Assembly (NCBI GenBank): GCA_041320695.1
Contig: JBGGOQ010000006.1
Location: 78,626-142,625 of the forward strand
Reading direction: 5' to 3'
Length of the DNA: 64,000 bases
DNA from: Caldicellulosiruptoraceae bacterium PP1
Lineage (GTDB): Bacteria > Bacillota > Thermoanaerobacteria > Caldicellulosiruptorales > Caldicellulosiruptoraceae
The position numbers were made by a program, and so were the translations under genes. Position 1 is the stretch's first letter. Each line of letters begins with the position of its first letter. Under the pieces are notes generated by a model. The model had not been told where the DNA came from, searched no databases, and saw only the letters and a list, made by a program, of their open reading frames with translations. Of this stretch, positions 1-7,837 are shown one piece after another.

Positions 1-129
1 AGAGGTTGCTACAGTGCAGGTCGAATCTATGATACATTTGAAAAGTCAACAACAGCAATTGTGAAGTTTGTTACTAATAGTTGTGTAATTGTTATGTTAA
101 AAAATAAAAAAAGATTTGATAGAAAATAA
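1..129 (+). CDS. C-terminal 42 residues of an unidentified protein (5' truncated)
   Basis: An open frame runs in from the window edge in frame 1 and stops at TAA 127-129. The visible 42 residues are mixed hydrophobic and basic and end in a lysine/arginine-rich tail. A pattern of two beta-strand-like stretches before the basic end could fit a small bacterial PH-like beta domain, but the fragment is too short to assign. A factor-independent terminator follows about 50 bases later, which supports this being the real end of a gene. Function not recognised. Confidence 0.5.
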   Translation, partial: RGCYSAGRIYDTFEKSTTAIVKFVTNSCVIVMLKNKKRFDRK

Positions 130-178
130 AAATTAATGCTAATAGTTACATCAATGAAAGTCATAAAAATAACTATGT

Positions 179-213
179 AGAAGCCATTTCAAAAAAGTGA
201 ATGGCTTCTTATC
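179..213 (+). terminator. Rho-independent terminator after the truncated first gene
   Basis: A 10-bp perfect stem (AGAAGCCATT, 179-188, with AATGGCTTCT, 200-209) surrounds an 11-base loop. The 3' side is T-rich but not a clean T-run, so strength is moderate. Confidence 0.6.
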
Positions 214-489
214 TATATCAATATATATCCTTATTAATCAACTCTGTTTCTTATTAAAACAACTCTAATATGGCAATCTATGCTGAATAAAATATATCGC
301 ACATAATAATTATTTACTAAATTTTATTTAGAGGTCATCTAAGAATATAATTTTAGAATTTTTATTTTACAATTTATAGGTAAAATTCAATTAGAAAAAA
401 CTATATATTGCCTAAAAGGAGCTATCTCTCTATCTAACTAGGTAGGACATTTTATAAAAAACTTTCCCCAAAATGCATAAAACAAAAAA
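214..489. other. AT-rich intergenic spacer with no recognisable gene
   Basis: About 275 bases between the first terminator and the feo promoter. It has no ribosome-site-plus-ORF combination on either strand and no tRNA-like or riboswitch-like fold that I can see. It most likely only separates two transcription units. Confidence 0.5.
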
Positions 490-518
490 TTGACATCATT
501 TTTCCTTTTTGCTATAAT
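490..518 (+). promoter_or_regulatory. Sigma-A promoter of the feo-fur operon
   Basis: TTGACA at 490-495 and TATAAT at 513-518 are both perfect consensus hexamers separated by 17 bases. The Fur-box-like sequence begins six bases downstream of the -10 box, over the expected start point, so bound repressor would block initiation. Confidence 0.85.
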
Positions 519-523
519 CTAAT

Positions 524-580
524 TGAGAATAATTATCAATTAATATTAATTATCATTCTTATTTGATAATTAATATTAAT
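524..580 (+). promoter_or_regulatory. Fur box(es) upstream of feoA
   Basis: TGAGAATAATTATCA at 524-538 matches the 7-1-7 Fur consensus TGATAATNATTATCA with one mismatch. Degenerate inverted copies follow: ATTATCATTCT near 549-559 and TGATAATTAATATTA at 564-578. Several overlapping half sites are usual at Fur operators. Because fur is the last gene of this operon, the site implies autoregulation by iron. Confidence 0.8.
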
Positions 581-597
581 AAATAGGAGGTATTCAA

Positions 598-810
598 ATG
601 ACATTAGATAGTATTAATAAAGGTCAAGAGGTTACAATCCATAAAATTTCTAAGTTAGATGCAAAACTTTTTGCTTATAGATTAGGAATTAATGAGGGCT
701 CTAAGGTTAAATGCATTGGTAAAATTTCAAATGGGCCAATAATTGTAAGAAAAAACAACCAGGAACTTGCAATAGGAAGAAATATTGCAAAGAACATTGA
801 AGTAAAATAG
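598..810 (+). CDS. feoA: FeoA, ferrous iron transport accessory protein
   Basis: The 70-residue protein has the size and make-up of the SH3-like FeoA domain, with the typical middle stretch on small glycine-containing loops (RLGINEGSK) followed by beta strands. FeoA proteins bind the cytoplasmic side of FeoB and modulate Fe(II) uptake. A strong AGGAGG site (585-590) precedes the ATG. feoB starts 20 bases after the stop, so the two are co-transcribed from the Fur-controlled promoter. Identification rests on size, sequence pattern and direct linkage to feoB. Confidence 0.9.
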   Translation: MTLDSINKGQEVTIHKISKLDAKLFAYRLGINEGSKVKCIGKISNGPIIVRKNNQELAIGRNIAKNIEVK

Positions 811-830
811 ATTTAGAAAGGAAGAATTTG

Positions 831-2639
831 ATGAGTTGTCACTGCAGCACTGAAATAACTAATATTCCAAAAGACAAAGAATGGATTGCTTTAGTTGGAA
901 ATCCAAACGTAGGTAAATCAGTGGTTTTTAATAGGCTTACTGGAAAGTATGTTGAGGTTTCAAATTTTCCTGGAACAACAGTTGATATAAACTTCGGTTA
1001 TTTGGATAACTATATCTTGATTGATACACCTGGTGTGTATGGTATTTCTTCTTTTAATGATGAAGAGATAGTTACAAGAAATATTGTTTTAAATGTTAAT
1101 AAAGTCTTAAATGTTGTAGATGCAATGCATTTAGATAGAGACCTTTTTTTGACACAGCAATTAATTGACCTTGGGAAAGAAGTTATTGTTATTTTAAATA
1201 TGATGGATGAGGTAGAAAAAAATAAGGTTTCAATTGATATAGATAAATTAAAATCACAGCTTGGAGTAGAGGTAATACCTGTATCAGCAAATAAAAATAG
1301 AGGGATGGATTTAATTAAAAAATCACTAAGTAAATTTAGAAAAGGCATTAGAAACCAAAGTTTAAATAAATACATGTTACAAGAAGACAAACTAATTGAA
1401 TTTCTGATTGACAATGAAGTTTTTTGTGAAAATTTTTCGAGCATTCAAGAAGAATTATACAGTTACAGAAGGCAGTATATTGATAACATAATTTCTAATA
1501 TTGTTAGGTATGATGAGAAAAATGAAAAATTAAAGAGGAAATTAAGTGAAATACTATTAAATCCAATAACAGGTTATCCCATTCTTTTAATATCAATTTA
1601 TATTCTTTATTACCTTATGGGTGTTGTAGTAGCACAAAAAGTTGTTGATTTTACAATGAATAGAATTATGAATGATCAATACGGTACCTTCATTCATAAC
1701 TTGTTGAATGGATTTATATCTAATAAACAAATAAATAAATTATTAATTGGGAATTTTGGACTTCTTACAATGTTTCCTATTATATTCTTTGGTTTATTAT
1801 TACCACTTGTTACAGCTTTTCATTTGTTTTTAGGTTTACTTGAAGATAGTGGTTATTTGCCACGTATAGCTGCATTAATAGATAAATTCTTAAATAAAAT
1901 TGGCTTAAATGGAAGAGCAATTATTCCAATAATATTGGGTTTTGGTTGTGTTACTATGGCTACAGTTACAACAAGGATTCTTGGTTCAAAAAGAGAAAGA
2001 TTTATTGCAGTATTTTTATTGGGATTAACAATACCATGTTCAGCACAATTAGGTATAATTACTGGACTGATTGCAAAAATGGGATTTTGGTATTTTATTG
2101 CTTTTGTTGCAATAATTTTATTGATTTTTGGGATTGCAGGAAAGATATTAAATAAAGTAACTCCTGGTTCTTCAACTGATCTTTTTATAGATTTACCACC
2201 AATGAGGATACCTGTTGCAAAAAATGTTTTGAAAAAGACCTATTTTAAAACAAAAGGCTTCTTATATGAAGCATTTCCTATATTTGTTATTGGAACACTG
2301 TTTTTAGGTGTTTTAGATGCCTTTAATCTATTAAAAACAATTGAAAATTTTGCTAAGCCTTTAATATCTGGTTTTTTAAAACTTCCACCACAAATGGCAG
2401 AAGTATTTATATTAGGCATTATAAGAAGAGACTATGGGGCTGCAGGACTTGTTACAATTCCTACAACTAAGCCACAGATGTTTGTAGCATTAGTTACTAC
2501 AACGTTATTTGTTCCATGTATAAGCTCATTTGTTATGATGATTAAAGAAAATGGGTTTAAGAATGCTTTATCTGTATGGGTTTCAAGTGCTGTCATTGCT
2601 ATTTTAGTTGGTGGATTTATTGCAAATGTTATATTTTAG
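831..2639 (+). CDS. feoB: FeoB, Fe(II) transporter with G-protein domain
   Basis: FeoB imports ferrous iron across the cytoplasmic membrane and is gated by an N-terminal GTPase. The G motifs are clear: GNPNVGKS (about residues 23-30), a PGTT switch, DTPG near 66 and NMMD near 122 in the NKxD position. A helical region follows and then about ten hydrophobic segments with Gate-like repeats (residues about 240-602). At 602 aa it is shorter than the 700-770 aa typical of proteobacterial FeoB and lacks a cytoplasmic C-terminal extension. I chose ATG 831 over TTG 828 because the AAAGGAAG site ends seven bases upstream of it. The feoA-feoB-small Cys protein-fur order marks an iron-uptake operon. Confidence 0.95.
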   Translation: MSCHCSTEITNIPKDKEWIALVGNPNVGKSVVFNRLTGKYVEVSNFPGTTVDINFGYLDNYILIDTPGVYGISSFNDEEIVTRNIVLNVNKVLNVVDAMHLDRDLFLTQQLIDLGKEVIVILNMMDEVEKNKVSIDIDKLKSQLGVEVIPVSANKNRGMDLIKKSLSKFRKGIRNQSLNKYMLQEDKLIEFLIDNEVFCENFSSIQEELYSYRRQYIDNIISNIVRYDEKNEKLKRKLSEILLNPITGYPILLISIYILYYLMGVVVAQKVVDFTMNRIMNDQYGTFIHNLLNGFISNKQINKLLIGNFGLLTMFPIIFFGLLLPLVTAFHLFLGLLEDSGYLPRIAALIDKFLNKIGLNGRAIIPIILGFGCVTMATVTTRILGSKRERFIAVFLLGLTIPCSAQLGIITGLIAKMGFWYFIAFVAIILLIFGIAGKILNKVTPGSSTDLFIDLPPMRIPVAKNVLKKTYFKTKGFLYEAFPIFVIGTLFLGVLDAFNLLKTIENFAKPLISGFLKLPPQMAEVFILGIIRRDYGAAGLVTIPTTKPQMFVALVTTTLFVPCISSFVMMIKENGFKNALSVWVSSAVIAILVGGFIANVIF

Positions 2640-2650
2640 AGGGTGAAAAA

Positions 2651-2815
2651 ATGATTATATGTAAGGTTTGTGGATTTAAATATGATTTGAATAAAAATTC
2701 TAGGTGCCCAAGGTGTAATACTCCCATTTCTGAAAGCTTAAAATGTGATATGAATTGTAAAAAATGCAAATCAAACTGTACTATTGACAAAAATATTAAT
2801 AAAAGCATACAATGA
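2651..2815 (+). CDS. 54-aa eight-cysteine protein between feoB and fur
   Basis: ATG 2651 lies nine bases after a GAGGGTG site that overlaps the feoB stop. The protein has two cysteine quartets: C4-x2-C7 with C19-x2-C22, which looks like a zinc ribbon/rubredoxin knuckle, and C32-x3-C36-x2-C39-x3-C43. There is no membrane segment, so it is not the usual FeoB-associated cysteine-rich membrane protein. A role in metal handling (Fe or Zn chaperone, or sensor) is inferred only from position and cysteine content. A longer in-frame extension to 2576 overlaps feoB and lacks its own ribosome site, so I rejected it. Confidence 0.7.
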   Translation: MIICKVCGFKYDLNKNSRCPRCNTPISESLKCDMNCKKCKSNCTIDKNINKSIQ

Positions 2816-2848
2816 TTATCATATGATATCTTAGTGAGGGTATGAAGC

Positions 2849-3301
2849 TTGATGGATGAAAAACAAATAGATGAAATAAAAGAACAATTAAAGCAAAAGG
2901 GTTATAAGCTAACTACACAAAGAAGAATTATATTAGATTCATTGATAGATAATCAGGAGAAACATTTAAGTATCGAAGAAATATATGACATTGTCAAGAA
3001 AAGGATGCCAGAAATAGGTCTTGCAACTGTATATAGGACATTGATGCTGTTAAATGATTTGAATGTTGTCAATAAAATAGATTTAGATGATGGTTGTTCA
3101 AGATTTGAATTAAATGAAGAAGATAGGTTCCATAAACATCATCATCTTATCTGTATTAACTGCGGAAAGATTGAAGAAGCAGAAGAGGATTTGTTAGAGA
3201 TATTGGAAGCTGAGATTGAGAAGAAAAATGGATTTAAGGTTGTTGACCATATAGTTAAATTTTATGGACTTTGTAGTGAATGCCAAAAAAGGAGTGAATA
3301 A
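2849..3301 (+). CDS. fur: Fur-family ferric uptake regulator
   Basis: A 150-aa metal-dependent repressor. Residues 10-75 form the winged helix with the recognition segment TTQRRIIL and the GLATVYRTL motif. The dimerisation/metal half carries the His cluster HKHHH (about 95-99), CINC (C102, C105) and CSEC (C142, C145), the structural zinc pairs of the family. The HHHLIC context favours Fur over PerR or Zur, though metal choice cannot be proved from sequence. Translation starts at TTG 2849 or the next codon ATG 2852, behind GTGAGGG at 2834-2840. As the last gene of the Fur-boxed operon it should repress itself. A terminator follows at once. Confidence 0.88.
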   Translation: MMDEKQIDEIKEQLKQKGYKLTTQRRIILDSLIDNQEKHLSIEEIYDIVKKRMPEIGLATVYRTLMLLNDLNVVNKIDLDDGCSRFELNEEDRFHKHHHLICINCGKIEEAEEDLLEILEAEIEKKNGFKVVDHIVKFYGLCSECQKRSE

Positions 3302-3321
3302 AATCAATCACTCCTTTTTTT
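3285..3321. terminator. Bidirectional terminator between fur and the convergent gene
   Basis: The stem AAAAAAGGAGTGA / TCACTCCTTTTTT flanks a roughly ten-base loop and is followed by T on the plus strand and, read in reverse, by a T-run on the minus strand. It overlaps both the fur stop and the stop of the minus-strand gene at 3308. Confidence 0.85.
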
Positions 3322-3610
3322 GCGTATATATCTTATAAAACGAGTTATTATTATCATCTTTATTATTAAAGCTATCTTCAAAAGCAATAAAAACAGTATT
3401 AAGACCAATGACTGGAATAACCATTATATATGCATTATCCTTCTTTACCATTTTAGCTTTATAAACCTTTTCAATATCTTCTTTTCCATATCCAAATATT
3501 AAATAAATATCCTTCTGTAAGTTGTCTAAAAGAATTCCATTATTATATTTAATTATTATTTTATCGCCTGCATATGCTTTTTCTGGATATATTTCAAATG
3601 GTAATACCAT
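3308..3610 (-). CDS. Small CBM25/53-like carbohydrate-binding protein
   Basis: A 100-aa protein that is all one beta-sandwich-like domain. The pattern fits starch-binding CBM25/CBM53 modules: an early (I)IIKYNNGIL strand, a YLIFGYG segment, a basic/methionine strand (KAKMVKK) and the C-terminal signature FEDS...DNNN. It has no signal peptide and no catalytic partner. ATG 3610 has a good AGGAG site seven bases upstream; the longer frame to 3646 would start inside sleB. It lies 10 bases after sleB on the same strand and is probably co-transcribed. Binding of glucan or peptidoglycan-type sugar is an inference. Confidence 0.6.
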   Translation of the reverse strand: MVLPFEIYPEKAYAGDKIIIKYNNGILLDNLQKDIYLIFGYGKEDIEKVYKAKMVKKDNAYIMVIPVIGLNTVFIAFEDSFNNKDDNNNSFYKIYTQKKE

Positions 3611-3620
3611 ATTTTCACTC

Positions 3621-4304
3621 CTACTTTGCAAATATATGATCACCAATTACAGTAAGAATAGGTCTACTCCAAATCCACTTATTAGTTGTTTTTGCTGGGT
3701 TATAGTAATAAAGTGCACCACCTGTTGGATCCCAACCATTTAACGCATCTCTTGCAGCATTAATTGCACTTTGGTTTGGTGGAAGATTAATCTGCCCATC
3801 AGAAACAGCTGTAAATGCACCTGGCTGATATATTACTCCAGCTATTGAATTTGGGAAAAGGGGACTTTCTACTCTATTTAATACAACAGCTCCTATTGCA
3901 ACTTGTCCAATATATGGTTCTCCTCTTGCTTCACCATAAATTAGATGAGCAAGAAGATTTAAATCAGAACTATACGAAGTTTTAGAATATGGTATCACAA
4001 TTCCCATTGCTTTTAATGTTTCACTTCCAGCAACTCCATCTACCTTAAGACCATTCTTAGCTTGAAAAGATCTTACTGCCATATATGTTTTATAACCATA
4101 GACTCCATCAATAGCACCATTGTAATATCCCCATTGCTTTAGTCTTTTCTGAATTTCAATAACTTCAGCACCTGTAGAACCATAGTATGAGATAACAATA
4201 GGGTTAATGAAATATTTAAATGCAATTTGGTTTTGGAAAGTAGCAAGAGTCAATGAAAAAATTAATATTACTAATAATACTATTATCTTAATATTTGTTT
4301 TCAA
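3621..4304 (-). CDS. sleB: SleB-type spore cortex-lytic enzyme
   Basis: SleB degrades cortex peptidoglycan (lytic transglycosylase) during germination. The 227-aa protein has a hydrophobic N-terminal signal/anchor (about residues 5-25), a PG_binding_1 domain (about 40-95, with the GxxGxEVxxLQ-type start and VDGVAGSETLKAMG end) and a C-terminal SleB/CwlJ hydrolase_2 domain (about 112-227). That domain has the GEARGE catalytic-Glu motif, the AVVLNRVESPLFPNSI segment and the ALYYYNP/W-rich end. TTG 4304 is chosen because GAGGTGATGG sits nine bases before it; the ATG at 4313 is inside that site. No GerQ or YpeB partner is adjacent. Confidence 0.85.
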   Translation of the reverse strand: MKTNIKIIVLLVILIFSLTLATFQNQIAFKYFINPIVISYYGSTGAEVIEIQKRLKQWGYYNGAIDGVYGYKTYMAVRSFQAKNGLKVDGVAGSETLKAMGIVIPYSKTSYSSDLNLLAHLIYGEARGEPYIGQVAIGAVVLNRVESPLFPNSIAGVIYQPGAFTAVSDGQINLPPNQSAINAARDALNGWDPTGGALYYYNPAKTTNKWIWSRPILTVIGDHIFAK

Positions 4305-4434
4305 CTTAACCATCACCTCAAAAAATAATTTCAATTATTAGTATTTCAAATTCAATTTTTTATATGTAAATGAATAAGTATTTATTAAAATACAAAAATT
4401 ATAATAAGGAATAAAGTTAGATTGGGGGATTAAT

Positions 4435-5571
4435 ATGAAAAAAATTATATGTATCATCATCATATTATTATTAACATTTTCATTAACAAATAGTTTTGCA
4501 GAAAACAACCAAACTCAACAGATTGACATTAAGTCAAAATCAGCTATTTTAATTGACTTCGAAACAGGAAAAATTATATATGAAAAAAATGCTCACGAAA
4601 GATTACCTCTTGCATCTATTACTAAAGTAATGACACTTTTATTAATATGTGAAGCAATTGAAAACGGGAAAATAAAGCTTGATGATACTGTTACAACAAG
4701 TGAACATGCATCAAGCATGGGAGGCTCACAAGTTTACCTTAAAGAAGGAGAACAAATGAAGGTAGAAGAACTTTTAAAATGTGTTGCAGTGGCTTCTGCA
4801 AATGATGCTGCTGTTGCACTTGCTGAACACATAGCAGGAAGTGAGCAATCATTTGTTTATATGATGAATAAAAAAGCAAAGGAACTTGGTATGAATGATA
4901 CTAATTTTGTTAATGCATGTGGATTAGATGCAGATAATCATTATTCAAGTGCTTATGATATTGCAATAATGTCACGAGAGCTTTTAAAACACCAATGGAT
5001 ACAAAAATATCTTACAATATGGATGGACACAATAAGAAATGGTAGTTTTGGTCTTACTAATACAAATAGATTAGTAAGGCATTACAAAGGGACAACAGGT
5101 GTTAAAACTGGTTCAACAGGAAAAGCACTTTTCTGTGTTTCAGCATCAGCAAAAAGAAATGGTCTTCATTTAATATGCGTAATTATGGGAGCTAATGATA
5201 GTAAAACAAGATTTTCAGAAGCAACAAAATTACTTGACTATGGATTTGCTTATTACACTTTATATTATCCTTACACAAAAAATACAAAGATTGGAACAGT
5301 TAAAGTAAAAAACGGTTTAGAAGATTATGTTGATGCTGTTATAAAAAATGATGTGAAATTACTTCTTAATAGAGGAGAGGAAAGCAGAATTACAAAGGAA
5401 ATAAAGATTGAAAAAGAAGTAAATTCCCCTGTTAAAAAAGACCAATTACTTGGAAAAGTTGAATTTTATATAGATGGTAAACTAATTGCAAAGACTGATG
5501 TTATTGCTTCAAAAGAAATAAAGAGGAAAACACTATTTGATATATATAAATTATTAATCTCTCTAAAATAA
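4435..5571 (+). CDS. D-alanyl-D-alanine carboxypeptidase (DacF/DacB type, PBP5 family)
   Basis: A serine D,D-carboxypeptidase that removes the terminal D-Ala of peptidoglycan stem peptides. A cleavable signal peptide ends near residue 22. The three penicillin-binding motifs are present: S61-I-T-K64, S121-A-N123 and K224-T-G226. The C-terminal beta-rich PBP5_C domain covers about 265-365, and a short amphipathic tail could tether the enzyme to the membrane. At 378 aa the size is normal. A GGGGGAT site precedes ATG 4435. It is divergent from sleB across a 130-base gap. A sporulation role (DacF) is possible but not provable here. Confidence 0.9.
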   Translation: MKKIICIIIILLLTFSLTNSFAENNQTQQIDIKSKSAILIDFETGKIIYEKNAHERLPLASITKVMTLLLICEAIENGKIKLDDTVTTSEHASSMGGSQVYLKEGEQMKVEELLKCVAVASANDAAVALAEHIAGSEQSFVYMMNKKAKELGMNDTNFVNACGLDADNHYSSAYDIAIMSRELLKHQWIQKYLTIWMDTIRNGSFGLTNTNRLVRHYKGTTGVKTGSTGKALFCVSASAKRNGLHLICVIMGANDSKTRFSEATKLLDYGFAYYTLYYPYTKNTKIGTVKVKNGLEDYVDAVIKNDVKLLLNRGEESRITKEIKIEKEVNSPVKKDQLLGKVEFYIDGKLIAKTDVIASKEIKRKTLFDIYKLLISLK

Positions 5572-5574
5572 AAT

Positions 5575-5653
5575 TGGTCGGGGCGACTGGACTTGAACCA
5601 GCGAACCTCTAGCACCCCAAGCTAGCACTCTAGCCAAACTGAGCTACGCCCCG
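5575..5653 (-). tRNA. tRNA-Pro (anticodon TGG)
   Basis: On the minus strand CGGGGCG (5' acceptor) pairs with CGCCCCG before ACCA, and the CCA end is encoded (5577-5575). The D arm GCTCAG, anticodon stem CTAGC/GCTAG with loop TTGGGGT (anticodon TGG) and the T arm with GGTTCAAGTCC are all recognisable. Confidence 0.95.
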
Positions 5654-5678
5654 ACTTTTTTATTCTTTTGTATTCAAT

Positions 5679-5707
5679 ATTATAATCTACAAGTTTCAAT
5701 TTTTCAA
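5679..5707 (-). promoter_or_regulatory. Promoter of tRNA-Pro
   Basis: Reading the minus strand, TTGAAA (5707-5702) and TATAAT (5684-5679) are separated by 17 bases, with the tRNA 5' end about 25 bases further on. The -35 box lies within the last codons of the upstream glycosyltransferase gene. Confidence 0.7.
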
Positions 5708-6820
5708 GGCAAATATTTTATTATAAATATCAATTGTTTCAGAAACAGTTTTTTGCCAAGTAAAGTTTTTAGAATATTCATAACCTTTTTCAGAGTAACT
5801 AGATCTTATAGTATTATCAGAAAGCACTTTATCCAATTTGTCAATCAAATCTTCTAATGAATATGGATTTATATATATAGCTGCATCTTTCAATATTTCA
5901 GGCATACTTGTTACATTACTTGTAATAACAGGACATTTGCAAGCCATAGCCTCTAAAGGAGGAAGACCAAACCCTTCATATAGAGAAGGGTAAACAAAAA
6001 CTTCTGAACCACTATATAGATAAGGAAGATAATCTACTTCAACATAAGAAAGAAAATGAACATAGTCTTGAATTCCATATGAATTTATTAAATTAAATAA
6101 TTCTTCATAGTTTCTAGTAAGCTTGCCGGGAATAACTAAATGCAAATCTTTATATTTTTTTCTTATAAAATTAAATGCTTGGATAAGAAGTTTAATATTT
6201 TTACGAGGAGAAAAGCCACCAAGGTATAATATATAAGGAAAATCAATATTAAATTTATTTTTTAATAAAACTCTACATTTATCAATATCGATATGTTTAT
6301 ATACTTCTTCTGGTGCTAAATAAGTCACAAAAACCTTATTTTCATCATAATCAAAAAACTCACAGATATCTTTTTTTGAAAACTCTGACACTGTTATAAC
6401 TGCATCAACTATTTTCATAATTTTGGGAACATAGTCTCTAAATATCTGAAGATATCCTGGCCCCACAGTTTCGGGCATTCTAAAAGGTATAATATCATGA
6501 AGTGTAATTATATACGTGCATTTTTTTGAAAGCGGTATTCCAATACCATTTTGTGGTACATGATAAATATCTATATCATTTTGAATAATTATCTCTTTTA
6601 TCATAATTTGTTCCCAGAATTTATCAAGTTGTTGAGACATATAGTTAAAATTAATGTTCTTTGCTAAAATTGTTTCATTACTCGACTCTTCAGGCCATAT
6701 AATCAAGTATTCATGTTCATTTGAAAGATGTGCAAGATTATTTATTAGTTGATATGTGTAAGTTCCTATACCAGATCCTCTATACCATTTTGCAGCTCTT
6801 CCATCTATTCCTATTTTCAT
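5696..6820 (-). CDS. GT4-family glycosyltransferase
   Basis: Transfers a sugar from an activated donor to a glycan or lipid acceptor in the cytoplasm. The N-terminal Rossmann half begins MKIGIDGRAA and has the glycine-rich GSGIGTYTY acceptor loop. The C-terminal donor half has LYLGGFSPRKN (about 197-207) and the GT4 signature FVYPSLYEGFGLPPLEAM near residues 272-289, which holds the retaining-type E-x7-E motif. ATG 6820 fits the family start; no clear Shine-Dalgarno is seen. It is a solitary glycosyltransferase with no polysaccharide cluster around it, so donor and acceptor are unknown. Confidence 0.85.
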   Translation of the reverse strand: MKIGIDGRAAKWYRGSGIGTYTYQLINNLAHLSNEHEYLIIWPEESSNETILAKNINFNYMSQQLDKFWEQIMIKEIIIQNDIDIYHVPQNGIGIPLSKKCTYIITLHDIIPFRMPETVGPGYLQIFRDYVPKIMKIVDAVITVSEFSKKDICEFFDYDENKVFVTYLAPEEVYKHIDIDKCRVLLKNKFNIDFPYILYLGGFSPRKNIKLLIQAFNFIRKKYKDLHLVIPGKLTRNYEELFNLINSYGIQDYVHFLSYVEVDYLPYLYSGSEVFVYPSLYEGFGLPPLEAMACKCPVITSNVTSMPEILKDAAIYINPYSLEDLIDKLDKVLSDNTIRSSYSEKGYEYSKNFTWQKTVSETIDIYNKIFALKN

Positions 6821-6900
6821 AGTTATCATTTCATTTTTATTTTTGTCTTTTTTATTATATGATATTAATATAATTGATGTTAATGAAAGAGGTTGATAAG

Positions 6901-7836
6901 TTGAAAATTAGTTTTTATGTTGATAATAAAGAACAGGATAAAAAAATTGAAAAAGTAATAAAAAATGAATATAAAACAATTCCTATGAGTATTATTTTTA
7001 AACTACTAAGAAAAGGAAATATATTGGTAAATAGTCAAAAAGCTAAATTAGGTCAGGTTGTTGTTTTGGGTGATTTGATAGAATTTGATATTGAAGAAAA
7101 ATTTTTGGAACATTCAAAAAAGGTAATTGAAATTATTTTCGAAGATGATAATTTATTAATAATAGATAAACCTTTTGGCATACCCTCTCATCCAGATAAT
7201 AATGATGAATATTCAGTTGTAGATTGGATAAATGATAGGTATAGATCAAAAAGTGATTTCATACCGGCATTGTGCCATAGATTAGATAGGAATACTGGTG
7301 GACTTTTGATTATTGCAAAGAATAGACAATCATTAAGTGAAATGTTAAAATATTTTAGTGATAAAAAAATTCAAAAAAAATATTTAGCACTTACAAAAAG
7401 CTCAGATATAAAAAAACAAGATAAATTAGTATCATATCTTTATAAAGATCAAAAAAACAATAAAGTATTTATCTCTGATAAGCAACAGAAAGGGTTTAGC
7501 AAAATAATTACAAAATATAAAATTATTAATAAAATTGAGGATCTGTTTTTAGTTGAAGCTGAAATTATAACTGGAAAAACCCACCAAATTCGTGCTCACT
7601 TAGCACATATAGGAATACCAATAATTGGTGATGATAAATATGGAGACTGGAAACTAAATAAAAAATACAAAGCTGAATATCAGTGCTTATACGCATATTA
7701 TATTCACTTTAATTTTGAAAAAAGAGGTTTGCTTCAATATTTATCAAATGCTAAATTTGTAAGGAATATAGTTACATTTCCTATTGAAGATGAAAAATTC
7801 AAATGTTTTAATATTTCAGAATTGAGAGGTATCTAA
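6901..7836 (+). CDS. RluA-family (RluC/RluD-like) 23S rRNA pseudouridine synthase
   Basis: Isomerises uridines in structured RNA. An S4-like RNA-binding segment (about residues 5-65) precedes the catalytic domain. The motif CHRLDRNTGGLL carries the catalytic Asp (about D129), and KTHQIRAHLAHIG is the conserved C-terminal motif II. TTG 6901 is preferred because AAAGAGG lies eight bases upstream; the upstream ATGs at 6874-6883 have no site. The stop lies one base before the next gene, so they form one unit. Whether the target is RluC-, RluD- or RluA-type cannot be decided. Confidence 0.85.
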   Translation: MKISFYVDNKEQDKKIEKVIKNEYKTIPMSIIFKLLRKGNILVNSQKAKLGQVVVLGDLIEFDIEEKFLEHSKKVIEIIFEDDNLLIIDKPFGIPSHPDNNDEYSVVDWINDRYRSKSDFIPALCHRLDRNTGGLLIIAKNRQSLSEMLKYFSDKKIQKKYLALTKSSDIKKQDKLVSYLYKDQKNNKVFISDKQQKGFSKIITKYKIINKIEDLFLVEAEIITGKTHQIRAHLAHIGIPIIGDDKYGDWKLNKKYKAEYQCLYAYYIHFNFEKRGLLQYLSNAKFVRNIVTFPIEDEKFKCFNISELRGI

Positions 7837-7837
7837 A

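Noticed and set aside
2576..2650. In-frame upstream extension of the eight-cysteine protein
   Set aside because: It overlaps the feoB 3' end, has no ribosome site and codes for a Cys/Trp-rich shadow sequence; ATG 2651 has a good site.
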